Shown piece by piece: positions 1 to 5,241 of a stretch of 5,393 nt of DNA; the stretch's first letter is position 1; every line of letters starts with the position of its first letter. Location: positions 1 to 5,393 of the forward strand of contig JAEZEM010000476.1 of the NCBI GenBank assembly GCA_023417745.1, written 5' to 3'. Under the pieces are notes generated by a model. It saw only the letters and a list, made by a program, of their open reading frames with translations. It had not been told where the DNA came from and made no database searches. Source of the DNA: Pseudomonadota bacterium. GTDB lineage: Bacteria; Desulfobacterota; Desulfovibrionia; Desulfovibrionales; Desulfovibrionaceae. Both the position numbers and the translations under genes were made by a program.

Positions 1-315
1 CCCCCGGACCCCCCACATGGGGAAAAGGGGTTTAGGGGGACGACGAGAAGGCTTTCTGGCCGGTTGGCAAGCCAAGGGGCCGTCGATGGCGCATGGGCGC
101 AAACGCCGTTGCCTCTGGCGGGACGGCGGCACTTGCGCTAGGCTGGTCGCCGTTCAGTCGGCATCGGCCCGGCCCGTTCGGCGCGCCCCTGCTCTTATCC
201 CAACCGTCGGAGGCGTCATGGGTTCCATAATTGGCCCAGCCCTTTCCCTGTCGGACGTCGTGGCTGCCGACGCCGATAACGACGCGTCCGCCGCCCCGCC
301 GCGCCTGAAACGCTC
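1..315. other. Upstream region without a recognised gene
   Basis: This GC-rich stretch lies ahead of the potassium-channel gene. Its first 40 bases alternate C-runs and G-runs (CCCC 11-14, ACAT, GGGG 19-22) and could fold into a short hairpin, but there is no convincing T-tract, so I do not call a terminator. A reading frame runs from 17 to 319, but its first two thirds give an Arg/Gly-rich translation resembling no protein I know. Only its last part, from ATG 218, has a ribosome binding site and is listed separately. The best -10-like hexamer is CATAAT at 226-231, which has no acceptable -35 at 16-18 bases. A short palindrome, TTGGC-AA-GCCAA, lies at 64-75. No promoter can be fixed from sequence alone. 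Confidence 0.5.
209..213 (+). promoter_or_regulatory. Candidate ribosome binding site for the leader ORF
   Basis: GGAGG lies four bases before ATG 218. The same arrangement, GGAGG followed by CGAT and ATG, precedes the DUF5989 gene in this window (5242-5253), so the short spacing is at least used here. It is the only good Shine-Dalgarno sequence ahead of the potassium-channel start at 316. Confidence 0.35.
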
Positions 316-319
316 GTGA
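218..319 (+). CDS. Possible 33-residue leader peptide overlapping the channel start
   Basis: This hypothetical small ORF starts at ATG 218 behind GGAGG (209-213) and encodes 33 residues. It begins MGSIIGPALSLSDVV, continues with an Asp/Ala-rich middle, and ends in the basic tail PPRLKRS. Its TGA (317-319) overlaps the GTG start of the channel gene (316-318) as GTGA, the same junction type found between the channel and the next gene. The channel GTG has no Shine-Dalgarno sequence of its own, so ribosomes finishing this ORF could restart there. I recognise no domain, and the peptide itself may have no function. The main alternative is that the region is untranslated and the ATG is chance; the CATAAT at 226-231 could even be a -10 element, placing the transcript start inside this ORF. 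Confidence 0.3.
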   Translation: MGSIIGPALSLSDVVAADADNDASAAPPRLKRS

Positions 320-1509
320 ACGCCGCCGCCGCCTTCCTGCGCCATCTGTTCGCCTCCACCCTGGCCACGGCCACGGCCCTGGTGGCCGCCATCCTGCTGT
401 TGGCCAGCCTGGGGTTCTATTTCGTCGAACTACGATACACCCCCGGCCGGACCCTGTTCGACGCCCTGTGGTGGGCCATGACCACCCTGTCCACCGTGGG
501 CTACGGCGACATCGTGCCCACCACCGTGCCGGGCAGGCTCATCGGCATGGGCATCATGGGCGCGGGCATCGGCATCATGGCCGCGCTCACCGGCAACCTG
601 GCCTCGGCGCTGATCGAACGCCGCAACCGCAAACGCTTGGGGTTACTGCCCGTGAAAACCGCCGGACACAGCATTGTGCTGGGCTACAACGCCCATGCCT
701 CGGGGCTGATCAAGGCCCTGGCCGCCGCCGCGCCGCCCACGCGCGGTCCGGCCGTGGTGCTGGCCGCCCCGCTGACGCCCGAGGCCTTCGCCGAGCTGGC
801 CGCCGACCTCGACCTGGAGGAACGTCTGTCCTTTTGCCGGGGCAATCCGGCCCAAGAGACCGTTGTGGCCCGGGCCGCGCCGGCCACCGCCAAAGCCGCC
901 TACATCCTGTCCCAAGACGGGCTGTCGCCGGAAGAAGCCGACCAGCAGACCCTCCTCACGGCGCTCACCTTCCGGGGGCTGGCGCCCAAGGTCCAACTCT
1001 ATGCCGAGGCCCTGCTCGAAGCCAACCGCAAGCACCTGGCCCGAGCCGGCGTGGACGTGACCCTGGTGCGCGGCGATCTGGCCGAGCGCGCCCTGGAAAC
1101 CATGGGCGAACACCCGGCCCTGTGGCATTTTCTCGAACGCCTGCTCGGCACGTCCGGCCACCGGGCCATGCGCGCCCGGGCCATGACCCACGACGAGAAG
1201 CACCTGCGCTGGTCGGCCCTGGTCGGCCACGCCCTGGCCGCCGGCGACGGCCTGCCCGTGGCCGTTTTCCGCCTGCGCCGCGACATCACCATCAAGGAGC
1301 TCCTGGACGTCGACTCGGCCCTGGACCAGTTCATCCTGGAACTCTTTTCCGCCTACGGCCAGGAAGGCCGCCTGGGACGCCAGGGGCCGGCCGTGGCCGT
1401 CAATCCCGGCGACGGCCTGGATCTGGCCGATTTCGACGGCCTGATCCTGCTCGAAACCCAGGCCCCGCCCAAGACCCAGGCCCCGGCCGGCGACGGAGAA
1501 CAGCCGTGA
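316..1509 (+). CDS. Two-TM potassium channel with cytosolic RCK-like domain
   Basis: This is an inner-membrane K+ channel subunit of 397 residues, expected to assemble as a tetramer. A first membrane helix spans about residues 12-37. A pore helix and the selectivity filter TVGYGD (60-65, inside TTLSTVGYGDIVPTT) follow, then a Gly-rich second helix (about 71-100) and a basic linker (RRNRKR, 102-107). From about residue 117 a Rossmann-like RCK/TrkA-N domain begins at HSIVLGYNAHASGLIKAL; the GYN form replaces the classic GxGxxG, as in many channel RCK domains. A GNP turn (176-178) and a repeated Ala-rich strand follow. The C-terminus carries a second small domain ending near NPGDGLDLADFDGLILLE (363-380) and a Pro-rich tail. 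GTG 316 is the only start upstream of the first membrane helix, since an in-frame TAA lies at 277-279. It has no visible Shine-Dalgarno sequence. The gene overlaps the cyclic-nucleotide-binding gene by four bases, suggesting a shared function. The gating ligand is unknown. Confidence 0.93.
   Translation: MNAAAAFLRHLFASTLATATALVAAILLLASLGFYFVELRYTPGRTLFDALWWAMTTLSTVGYGDIVPTTVPGRLIGMGIMGAGIGIMAALTGNLASALIERRNRKRLGLLPVKTAGHSIVLGYNAHASGLIKALAAAAPPTRGPAVVLAAPLTPEAFAELAADLDLEERLSFCRGNPAQETVVARAAPATAKAAYILSQDGLSPEEADQQTLLTALTFRGLAPKVQLYAEALLEANRKHLARAGVDVTLVRGDLAERALETMGEHPALWHFLERLLGTSGHRAMRARAMTHDEKHLRWSALVGHALAAGDGLPVAVFRLRRDITIKELLDVDSALDQFILELFSAYGQEGRLGRQGPAVAVNPGDGLDLADFDGLILLETQAPPKTQAPAGDGEQP
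1495..1498 (+). promoter_or_regulatory. Ribosome binding site inside the channel gene
   Basis: GGAG sits within the last codons of the channel gene, seven bases before GTG 1506. It fixes the start of the cyclic-nucleotide-binding protein inside a much longer open frame that is uninterrupted from 468 only because of the high GC content. Confidence 0.65.
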
Positions 1510-2033
1510 ACGGCGAGGCCCTGAAAAAAGCCGCCCTGTTCGCCGACCTCACCGACGACGAACGCGACCGGCTCATGCCCGCGTTCACGCCCTTGTCCCT
1601 GGCCGCCGGCCAGGCGGTCATCGTCGAGGGCCAGCCCGGGGACGACATGTTTTTGCTGACCTCGGGCCGGGTGCGCGTGAGCAAGGCCATGCTGCTGAAG
1701 GGCATCGTCGCCCCGGGCCTGGACGGCACGGCCGCCGAAAAGACCCTGGTGGAGCTCTCCGACGCCCAAAGCCCCTTTTTCGGCGAGATGGCCCTGCTTG
1801 ACCGCGACATCCGCTCGGCCACCGTCACCTGCCTCACCGACTGCCGGTTTTTGCGCATCGACCGCGACGCCTTTTTCGCTTGCCTCCAGGCCCATCCGGC
1901 CCTGGGCGTCAAGCTGCTCACCGCCCTGGCCAAACGCCTGGCCGGGCTGGTGCGCAAAAACAACGTCGAGGTGGTCAAACTCACCACCGCCCTGGCCCTG
2001 GTCTTAAGCCGCCGGGGCGCGGAACGGCGATAA
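1506..2033 (+). CDS. Stand-alone cyclic nucleotide-binding domain protein
   Basis: This is a 175-residue cytosolic protein consisting almost entirely of one CNB (CAP_ED) domain. The N-terminal helix reads ALFADLTDDERDRL (10-23). The beta-roll follows (GQAVIVEGQPGDDMFLLTSG, 35-54), then the phosphate-binding cassette FGEMALL...RSATV (92-107). The cassette keeps the Glu (94) and Arg (103) that usually hold the sugar and phosphate of cAMP or cGMP. A stretch at about 60-84 (LLKGIVAPGLDGTAAEKT) is longer than the usual turn between beta strands. After the final helices (about 133-151) only some 25 residues remain and no helix-turn-helix is present, so it is not a CRP-type transcription factor. GTG 1506 overlaps the channel stop as GTGA and has GGAG at 1495-1498. 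The arrangement suggests it acts with the channel as a regulatory subunit; that is inference, and the ligand could be a nucleotide other than cAMP. Confidence 0.88.
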   Translation: MNGEALKKAALFADLTDDERDRLMPAFTPLSLAAGQAVIVEGQPGDDMFLLTSGRVRVSKAMLLKGIVAPGLDGTAAEKTLVELSDAQSPFFGEMALLDRDIRSATVTCLTDCRFLRIDRDAFFACLQAHPALGVKLLTALAKRLAGLVRKNNVEVVKLTTALALVLSRRGAERR

Positions 2034-2096
2034 GACGCGCCCCGCGCCAAGCCCATGGTCCGCGCAGGGCTGGCCGGAGAGCCGGGACGACGCCCC

Positions 2097-2101
2097 AGGA
2101 G
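2097..2101 (+). promoter_or_regulatory. Ribosome binding site that sets the arfB start
   Basis: AGGAG is followed by seven bases and ATG 2109. This near-ideal site favours 2109 over the in-frame ATG at 2055, whose extra 18 residues (MVRAGLAGEPGRRPRRKT) have no counterpart in the ArfB family as I know it. Confidence 0.85.
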
Positions 2102-2108
2102 AAAAACG

Positions 2109-2531
2109 ATGGAGTGTTTGCCGGTAACTTCCAGGGTGAGCATCCCCCTGGCTGAAATAACCTTTATCGCCGCCCGCAGCGGCGGTCCCGGCGGCCAGCA
2201 CGTCAACGTCACCAGCTCCAAGGTGACGCTGCTCTTTGATCTCGACGCCTCGCCGAGCCTCACCGAGGCCGACAAGGCGCATGTCCGCGAGACGCTGGCC
2301 GGCCGCATCGGCAAGGACGGCGTGCTGCGCGTGGTCTCCCAGACCAGCCGCAGCCAGTTCGCCAACAAGGAAATCGCCCTGGAACGCTTCGCCGCGCTGC
2401 TGCGCGAGGCGCTCACCCCCCGCCCCCCCCGACGCAAGACCCGGGCCACCCTGGCCTCGAAACTGCGCCGCCTGGACGACAAGAAACGCCAGGGCGAACG
2501 CAAGCGCCAACGCCGGGACTTCGGCGACTAA
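2109..2531 (+). CDS. arfB: Alternative ribosome-rescue factor ArfB (peptidyl-tRNA hydrolase)
   Basis: ArfB (YaeJ) frees ribosomes stalled on mRNAs without a stop codon by hydrolysing the peptidyl-tRNA, backing up tmRNA. The protein has 140 residues, the usual family length. The catalytic domain resembles a class I release factor. It contains the signature SGGPGGQHVNVTSSK (24-38) with the GGQ motif at 28-30, followed by the strand VTLLFDLDAS and later DGVLRVVSQTSRSQFANKE. A Pro/Arg linker (about 102-108) joins it to a basic C-terminal tail (KTRATLASKLRRLDDKKRQG and beyond), the element that in E. coli ArfB threads into the empty mRNA channel. The gene starts 75 bases after the CNB gene on the same strand with a strong ribosome binding site and may be co-transcribed with it. 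An 8-C run encodes the linker. The family assignment is secure. Confidence 0.95.
   Translation: MECLPVTSRVSIPLAEITFIAARSGGPGGQHVNVTSSKVTLLFDLDASPSLTEADKAHVRETLAGRIGKDGVLRVVSQTSRSQFANKEIALERFAALLREALTPRPPRRKTRATLASKLRRLDDKKRQGERKRQRRDFGD
2416..2430 (+). repeat. C-rich homopolymer tract in arfB
   Basis: Six C (2416-2421), one G, then eight C (2423-2430) lie in the codons for the Pro/Arg linker between the catalytic domain and the basic tail. Losing one C would put the downstream codons into a frame that stays open to 2802, replacing the ribosome-binding tail. As written, the frame is intact. Confidence 0.8.
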
Positions 2532-2541
2532 ACAAACGCAA

Positions 2542-2570
2542 GCGGCCGGGAGGCCACGCCTCCCGGCCGC
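2542..2570 (-). terminator. Rho-independent terminator of the chemoreceptor gene
   Basis: A perfect 12-bp inverted repeat (GCGGCCGGGAGG 2542-2553, CCTCCCGGCCGC 2559-2570) closes a five-base loop. On the minus strand the stem lies 21 bases after the chemoreceptor stop and is followed by the T-rich tract TTGCGTTTGTTTA, which runs into the arfB stop codon. That is a good intrinsic terminator for the minus-strand gene. On the plus strand the stem lies just after arfB but lacks a T-tract, so it may only block or slow transcription from that side, or protect the 3' end. Confidence 0.78.
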
Positions 2571-2591
2571 CATGGCGAGCCGCCGGCCGCG

Positions 2592-4400
2592 CTATTCTAA
2601 CGCGCTGTTTTGCTGGCGCATTTCCTCGATAAGATGCTTGATGCCGCTGATCTGCCGGGCCAGTTCGTCGATGGCCTCGGCCGACTGGCGCATGGCGTCG
2701 GAGGTCGCGGCCGAGATGCGGTTGATGTCGTCCACCGTGCGGTTGATTTCCTCGCTGGTGGCCGACTGTTCCTCGGAAGCCGTGGCGATGGCCCGCACCT
2801 GATCGGCCGCTTCCTGGATCAGGGTGACGATGGCGTCCAGGGACTGGCCCGAGCGCTTGGCCAGTTCCGTGGCGTCCTCGATGGCCTCGGCGGCCCGGTC
2901 CACGTTGCCGATGTTCTTTTGGGCCCCGGCCTGGATGCCGGCAATGGCTTCGTCCACTTCCTTGGTGGCGGTCATGGTCTTTTCGGCCAGTTTGCGGACC
3001 TCGTCGGCCACCACCGCGAAGCCCCGGCCGGCCTCGCCGGCCCGGGCCGCCTCGATGGCGGCGTTTAGGGCCAGGAGATTGGTCTGGTCGGCGATGTCGG
3101 AAATGACGGACAGCACATGGCCGATGCCCACGGCCTGCTGGCCCAGGACGTCCATGTCCGCTTTGAGCGCCAGGGCCTGCTCCTTGACCCTGGTGATGCC
3201 GGCCACGGCCTCGGCCACCACCCGCGCCCCTTCGCCGGCCCGGGACATGGCCTCTTCGGTGGTATGGGCGGCCTTGGCCGCGTTGCGCGAAACCTCGATC
3301 ACCGTGGCGTTCATCTGCTCCATGGCCGTGGCCGCGCCGTCCAGGCGGGAAGCTTGTTCGCTGGCCCCGTTGCTGGACAGCTCCACCTGGCTGGACAGTT
3401 CTTCCGAGGCCGAGGTGACCGCGCCCACGATGTCCGTCAGCTCCTCGGCCGCCTGCGTCATGCCCATGGCCTTGGCCCGTCGGGCCTGGCGCATGGCCTC
3501 CTCGGCCACATCGGTCTGGCGGCGGCAGGCCGCTGCCTCGCGGGCCGCTTCCTCGGACTTGCTGTCAGCCAGGGCGATCTTGGCCTTAAGCGAGGTCACC
3601 ATGGCCGCGATGGCCTTTTTGACGTCGCGAAGCTCCTTGGCGAACCGACCCTGAGGTTCGGCGTCCAGGTTGCCGTCGGCCACGGCCCGGGCATAGCCCC
3701 GCAGCCGCAGCATGGGGCCGAACATGTCGGCCTGCATCCGCCACAGGGCCAGGGCCACGACCACGGCCAACACCACAAGCATCGACAGGCCGGAGTTCCA
3801 GGCCGCCTTGGCCGCCTCCCGCTTGGCCTGGTCCAGGGACATGGTAAGGGCAAAAGCGCCGTGCATCTCGCCCTCCCGCCAGCCTTCCTTGACGCCGCCC
3901 ACCGGATCACGTTCGCCCTTGGGGTCGCCATGGCAGTACAGGCATTCACGGGTCAGCCGGATGGCCTGGAAAAAGCGGATATGGTCGGACGTCTTGACCA
4001 CGTATTCGTCGAGATTGCCTTGGGCCATGGTTTTGAGGATGGCCGACTCCTCGGGGGTCGGCGCGTTGGCGGGATTACGGGGCTGCTCCTTGGGAGCCTT
4101 GAAGGCGTACCCCATCTTGGCGGCGTTAACCCGGACCATGTTGATGGCCGTGATGACCGGAACCGCTTCCACCAGCTTGTCTTTGGGAATCTGATCGAAG
4201 GGCCGTATGACGCCTTGTTCCAGTTTCTTCGACATCTCCTGCCGGGCGGCGGCGGCCATGGCCACTATTGCTCGCGATTGATTCAGGACAGAATCCTCGT
4301 ACGACGAATCAATGAGACGCATTTCATTAAAAAACATGACCGCAGCAGTCAGCAAAGGTCCTAGTATGACAATCAGAAGCGCCCTTGTTCGTATTGTCAT
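2592..4400 (-). CDS. Methyl-accepting chemotaxis protein with periplasmic c-type haem domain (DUF3365)
   Basis: This is a 602-residue transmembrane chemoreceptor that would control CheA and the flagellar motor. The first membrane helix is at about residues 7-24. The periplasmic domain (25-204) carries the DUF3365/Tll0287-like signatures GYAFKAPKEQPRNPANAPTP (97-116) and ECLYCHGDPKG (152-162). CLYCH at 153-157 (bases 3930-3944) is a CxxCH site for covalent haem c. The second membrane helix is at about 205-220 and a HAMP domain at about 221-273. A long coiled-coil signalling domain follows, with the highly conserved hairpin tip DIADQTNLLALNAAIEAARA (435-454) and GRGFAVVADEVRKLAEKT (458-475). 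No C-terminal CheR-binding pentapeptide is seen; the end is QQNSALE. The start at 4400 is chosen because GGGGG lies seven bases upstream; an earlier in-frame GTG at 4424 would add eight residues. By analogy with the haem receptor DcrA of Desulfovibrio vulgaris, a redox, oxygen or gas signal is likely. The haem domain identity rests on motifs alone. Confidence 0.93.
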   Translation of the reverse strand: MTIRTRALLIVILGPLLTAAVMFFNEMRLIDSSYEDSVLNQSRAIVAMAAAARQEMSKKLEQGVIRPFDQIPKDKLVEAVPVITAINMVRVNAAKMGYAFKAPKEQPRNPANAPTPEESAILKTMAQGNLDEYVVKTSDHIRFFQAIRLTRECLYCHGDPKGERDPVGGVKEGWREGEMHGAFALTMSLDQAKREAAKAAWNSGLSMLVVLAVVVALALWRMQADMFGPMLRLRGYARAVADGNLDAEPQGRFAKELRDVKKAIAAMVTSLKAKIALADSKSEEAAREAAACRRQTDVAEEAMRQARRAKAMGMTQAAEELTDIVGAVTSASEELSSQVELSSNGASEQASRLDGAATAMEQMNATVIEVSRNAAKAAHTTEEAMSRAGEGARVVAEAVAGITRVKEQALALKADMDVLGQQAVGIGHVLSVISDIADQTNLLALNAAIEAARAGEAGRGFAVVADEVRKLAEKTMTATKEVDEAIAGIQAGAQKNIGNVDRAAEAIEDATELAKRSGQSLDAIVTLIQEAADQVRAIATASEEQSATSEEINRTVDDINRISAATSDAMRQSAEAIDELARQISGIKHLIEEMRQQNSALE

Positions 4401-4407
4401 ACAAGAA

Positions 4408-4414
4408 CCCCCTT
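4408..4414 (-). promoter_or_regulatory. Ribosome binding site of the chemoreceptor gene
   Basis: On the minus strand AAGGGGG is followed by TTCTTGT and ATG 4400. GGGGG can pair with the CCUCC of 16S rRNA with one G-U wobble. It argues for ATG 4400 over GTG 4424, which would place this site inside the gene. Confidence 0.65.
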
Positions 4415-4460
4415 TTTGCATCACAAGATATGAAGCCCATCAATTCTCAACCAATAACAT

Positions 4461-4486
4461 GATATTTTAACCGGTCAAGATATTTT
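4461..4486. repeat. Direct repeat GATATTTT, 18-base period
   Basis: GATATTTT occurs at 4461-4468 and again at 4479-4486, separated by AACCGGTCAA, which holds the palindrome ACCGGT. The pair straddles the candidate chemoreceptor promoter and could be a regulator site, although such AT-rich repeats also occur by chance. Confidence 0.4.
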
Positions 4487-4493
4487 TGGGCAA
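4464..4493 (-). promoter_or_regulatory. Candidate sigma-70 type promoter for the chemoreceptor gene
   Basis: On the minus strand TTGCCC (4493-4488) and TAAAAT (4469-4464) are separated by 18 bases, matching the -35 consensus at four and the -10 consensus at five of six positions. The transcript would have a 5' leader of roughly 55-60 bases. An 8-bp direct repeat overlaps it. No sigma-28 (flagellar) promoter pattern was seen here. The region is AT-rich, so chance matches are easy. Confidence 0.35.
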
Positions 4494-4585
4494 CAGGCAC
4501 CACAAATCGTGTACTAATTAACAAATACAATGATTGCTCCGGACATTACTGCTTCGGCAAGCTATTTCCTGACGGCCTGCGCGCC

Positions 4586-4615
4586 TTGACGCCCAGGTGC
4601 GCCCTGGGCTAGGGG
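4586..4615 (+). promoter_or_regulatory. Candidate promoter/operator ahead of the SxtJ-family gene
   Basis: TTGACG (4586-4591) is a good -35 element. The best matching downstream hexamer at 18 bases is the poor TAGGGG (4610-4615). The spacer is almost filled by a perfect inverted repeat, GCCCAGG (4591-4597), five bases, CCTGGGC (4603-4609). Dyads lying between the -35 and -10 are typical of promoters controlled by MerR-type activators, which usually have 19-base spacers. The dyad is directly visible; the promoter reading is tentative. Confidence 0.3.
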
Positions 4616-4674
4616 AAGCCAGACTTCCGCCAAGACGGCAGCGTCGCCAAACGCCCGATTCGGAGCACCCCCGC

Positions 4675-5091
4675 ATGTCCTCACTGGAACACAAGCGCCA
4701 GAAATCCTCCTTTTGGCTGTCCGCCAGCCGCGACCAGGCCCGGGACACCGGCATGGCCCTGACCCTGGTCGGGCTGATCGTCTTTCTCGCTACCCGGGAA
4801 ATCCGCTACGCGACCATCGCCACGGCCATCCTGCTGCTGGACATGATCTGGCCTTCCTTTTTCAAGCCCCTGGCTAAGGTCTGGTTCGGCCTGTCCCATG
4901 TGCTCGGCACGGTCATGTCCAAGGTGATCCTGACCCTGGCCTTTTTTCTGGTCCTCACGCCCATGGGCCTGCTGCGCTCCCTGCTCGGCAAGGACCCCAT
5001 GCGGGTGCGCCAGTTCAAGCAGGGCACGGACTCCGTCTTCCGGGTCCGCGACCACACCTTCACGGCCGCCGACGTCGAGCAGCCGTTTTAG
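4675..5091 (+). CDS. SxtJ-family membrane protein
   Basis: This is a 138-residue inner-membrane protein of unknown biochemical role. It has a polar N-terminus containing SSFWLSASRDQARDTG (11-26), two close hydrophobic segments (about 26-40 and 46-60, separated by the charged REIRY), a WPSFFKPLAKVW segment (59-70), and a third membrane helix (about 78-100). The C-terminus is soluble and ends DSVFRVRDHTFTAADVEQPF. The layout and these motifs match the SxtJ family, named after a small protein beside the carbamoyltransferase gene sxtI of the saxitoxin cluster. ATG 4675 is chosen because GGAG lies at 4662-4665, nine bases upstream; the frame is open further upstream to GTG 4597 but without coding character. 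It is divergent from the chemoreceptor gene and is followed after 159 bases by a DUF5989 gene, its usual partner. A role at the membrane in carbamoylation of an exported product is inference only. Confidence 0.82.
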   Translation: MSSLEHKRQKSSFWLSASRDQARDTGMALTLVGLIVFLATREIRYATIATAILLLDMIWPSFFKPLAKVWFGLSHVLGTVMSKVILTLAFFLVLTPMGLLRSLLGKDPMRVRQFKQGTDSVFRVRDHTFTAADVEQPF

Positions 5092-5105
5092 TTTCATGCC
5101 TCATA

Positions 5106-5125
5106 AAAAATACGAGAGTATTTTT
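5106..5125 (+). terminator. AT-rich hairpin after the SxtJ-family gene
   Basis: A perfect 8-bp inverted repeat (AAAAATAC 5106-5113, GTATTTTT 5118-5125) encloses a GAGA tetraloop of the stable GNRA class, 14 bases after the stop codon. The T-run is part of the stem and the stem is AT-rich, so termination would be weak or partial. It could instead protect the 3' end of the upstream mRNA or act as an operator. Confidence 0.35.
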
Positions 5126-5137
5126 CAAAGAAACATA

Positions 5138-5234
5138 TGGTGTTAGCACTGTCTCAACGACACGCTCTCTGCTCCTCGCTGGGATGCGACACCAACCGCT
5201 GGCCGCTCTGACATCACTCCCGCCCAGAGGCGGG
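5138..5234 (+). promoter_or_regulatory. Possible structured leader ahead of the DUF5989 gene
   Basis: This noncoding stretch can fold into a three-way junction. The closing helix pairs TGGTGTT (5138-5144) with GACACCA (5188-5194) and GCA (5146-5148) with TGC (5185-5187), leaving A5145 bulged. Inside are TGTC-TCAAC-GACA (5150-5162) and TCCT-CGCT-GGGA (5173-5184). A separate hairpin, CCCGCC-CAGA-GGCGGG (5219-5234), ends eight bases before the GGAGG of the next gene. It matches no riboswitch class I recognise. The last hairpin is the firmest element; the rest may be chance. Confidence 0.3.
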
Positions 5235-5241
5235 TCCACTT

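Noticed and set aside
1..40. C-run/G-run hairpin at the left edge as a terminator
   Set aside because: The stem is only four pairs, several registers are possible, and no T-tract follows on either strand; the upstream gene is not in view.
271..280. GCCGATAA at 272-279, identical to the sigma-28 (flagellar) -10 consensus
   Set aside because: The required TAAA-like -35 about 15 bases upstream is absent (the bases there are GGAC), and the gene downstream is a channel, not a motility gene.
468..1505. Long open frame upstream of and continuous with the CNB gene
   Set aside because: The translation is low-complexity Arg/Gly/Pro/His-rich and overlaps the clear channel gene; the CNB domain starts only after GTG 1506, which has its own GGAG.
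1480..1509. Possible -1 ribosomal frameshift fusing channel and CNB protein
   Set aside because: The frames are in the right relation, but I see no slippery heptamer near the stop; GTGA re-initiation with GGAG explains the overlap better.
2055..2108. Earlier in-frame ATG for arfB
   Set aside because: AGGAG at 2097-2101 points to ATG 2109, and the additional residues are not family-like.
1400..2503. Minus-strand 367-codon open frame across the CNB and arfB genes
   Set aside because: It is antisense to two recognisable genes, Arg/Ser-rich and without any domain; a product of high GC content.
3117..4364. Plus-strand 415-codon open frame antisense to the chemoreceptor
   Set aside because: The His/Gly-rich translation mirrors chemoreceptor codons; no ribosome binding site or domain was seen.
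4401..4424. Earlier GTG start for the chemoreceptor
   Set aside because: It would bury the GGGGG ribosome binding site in the gene and add eight polar residues before the membrane helix; no Shine-Dalgarno sequence was seen for it.
4597..4674. Earlier GTG start for the SxtJ-family protein
   Set aside because: It overlaps the dyad at 4591-4609, lacks a ribosome binding site, and adds a stretch unlike the family.
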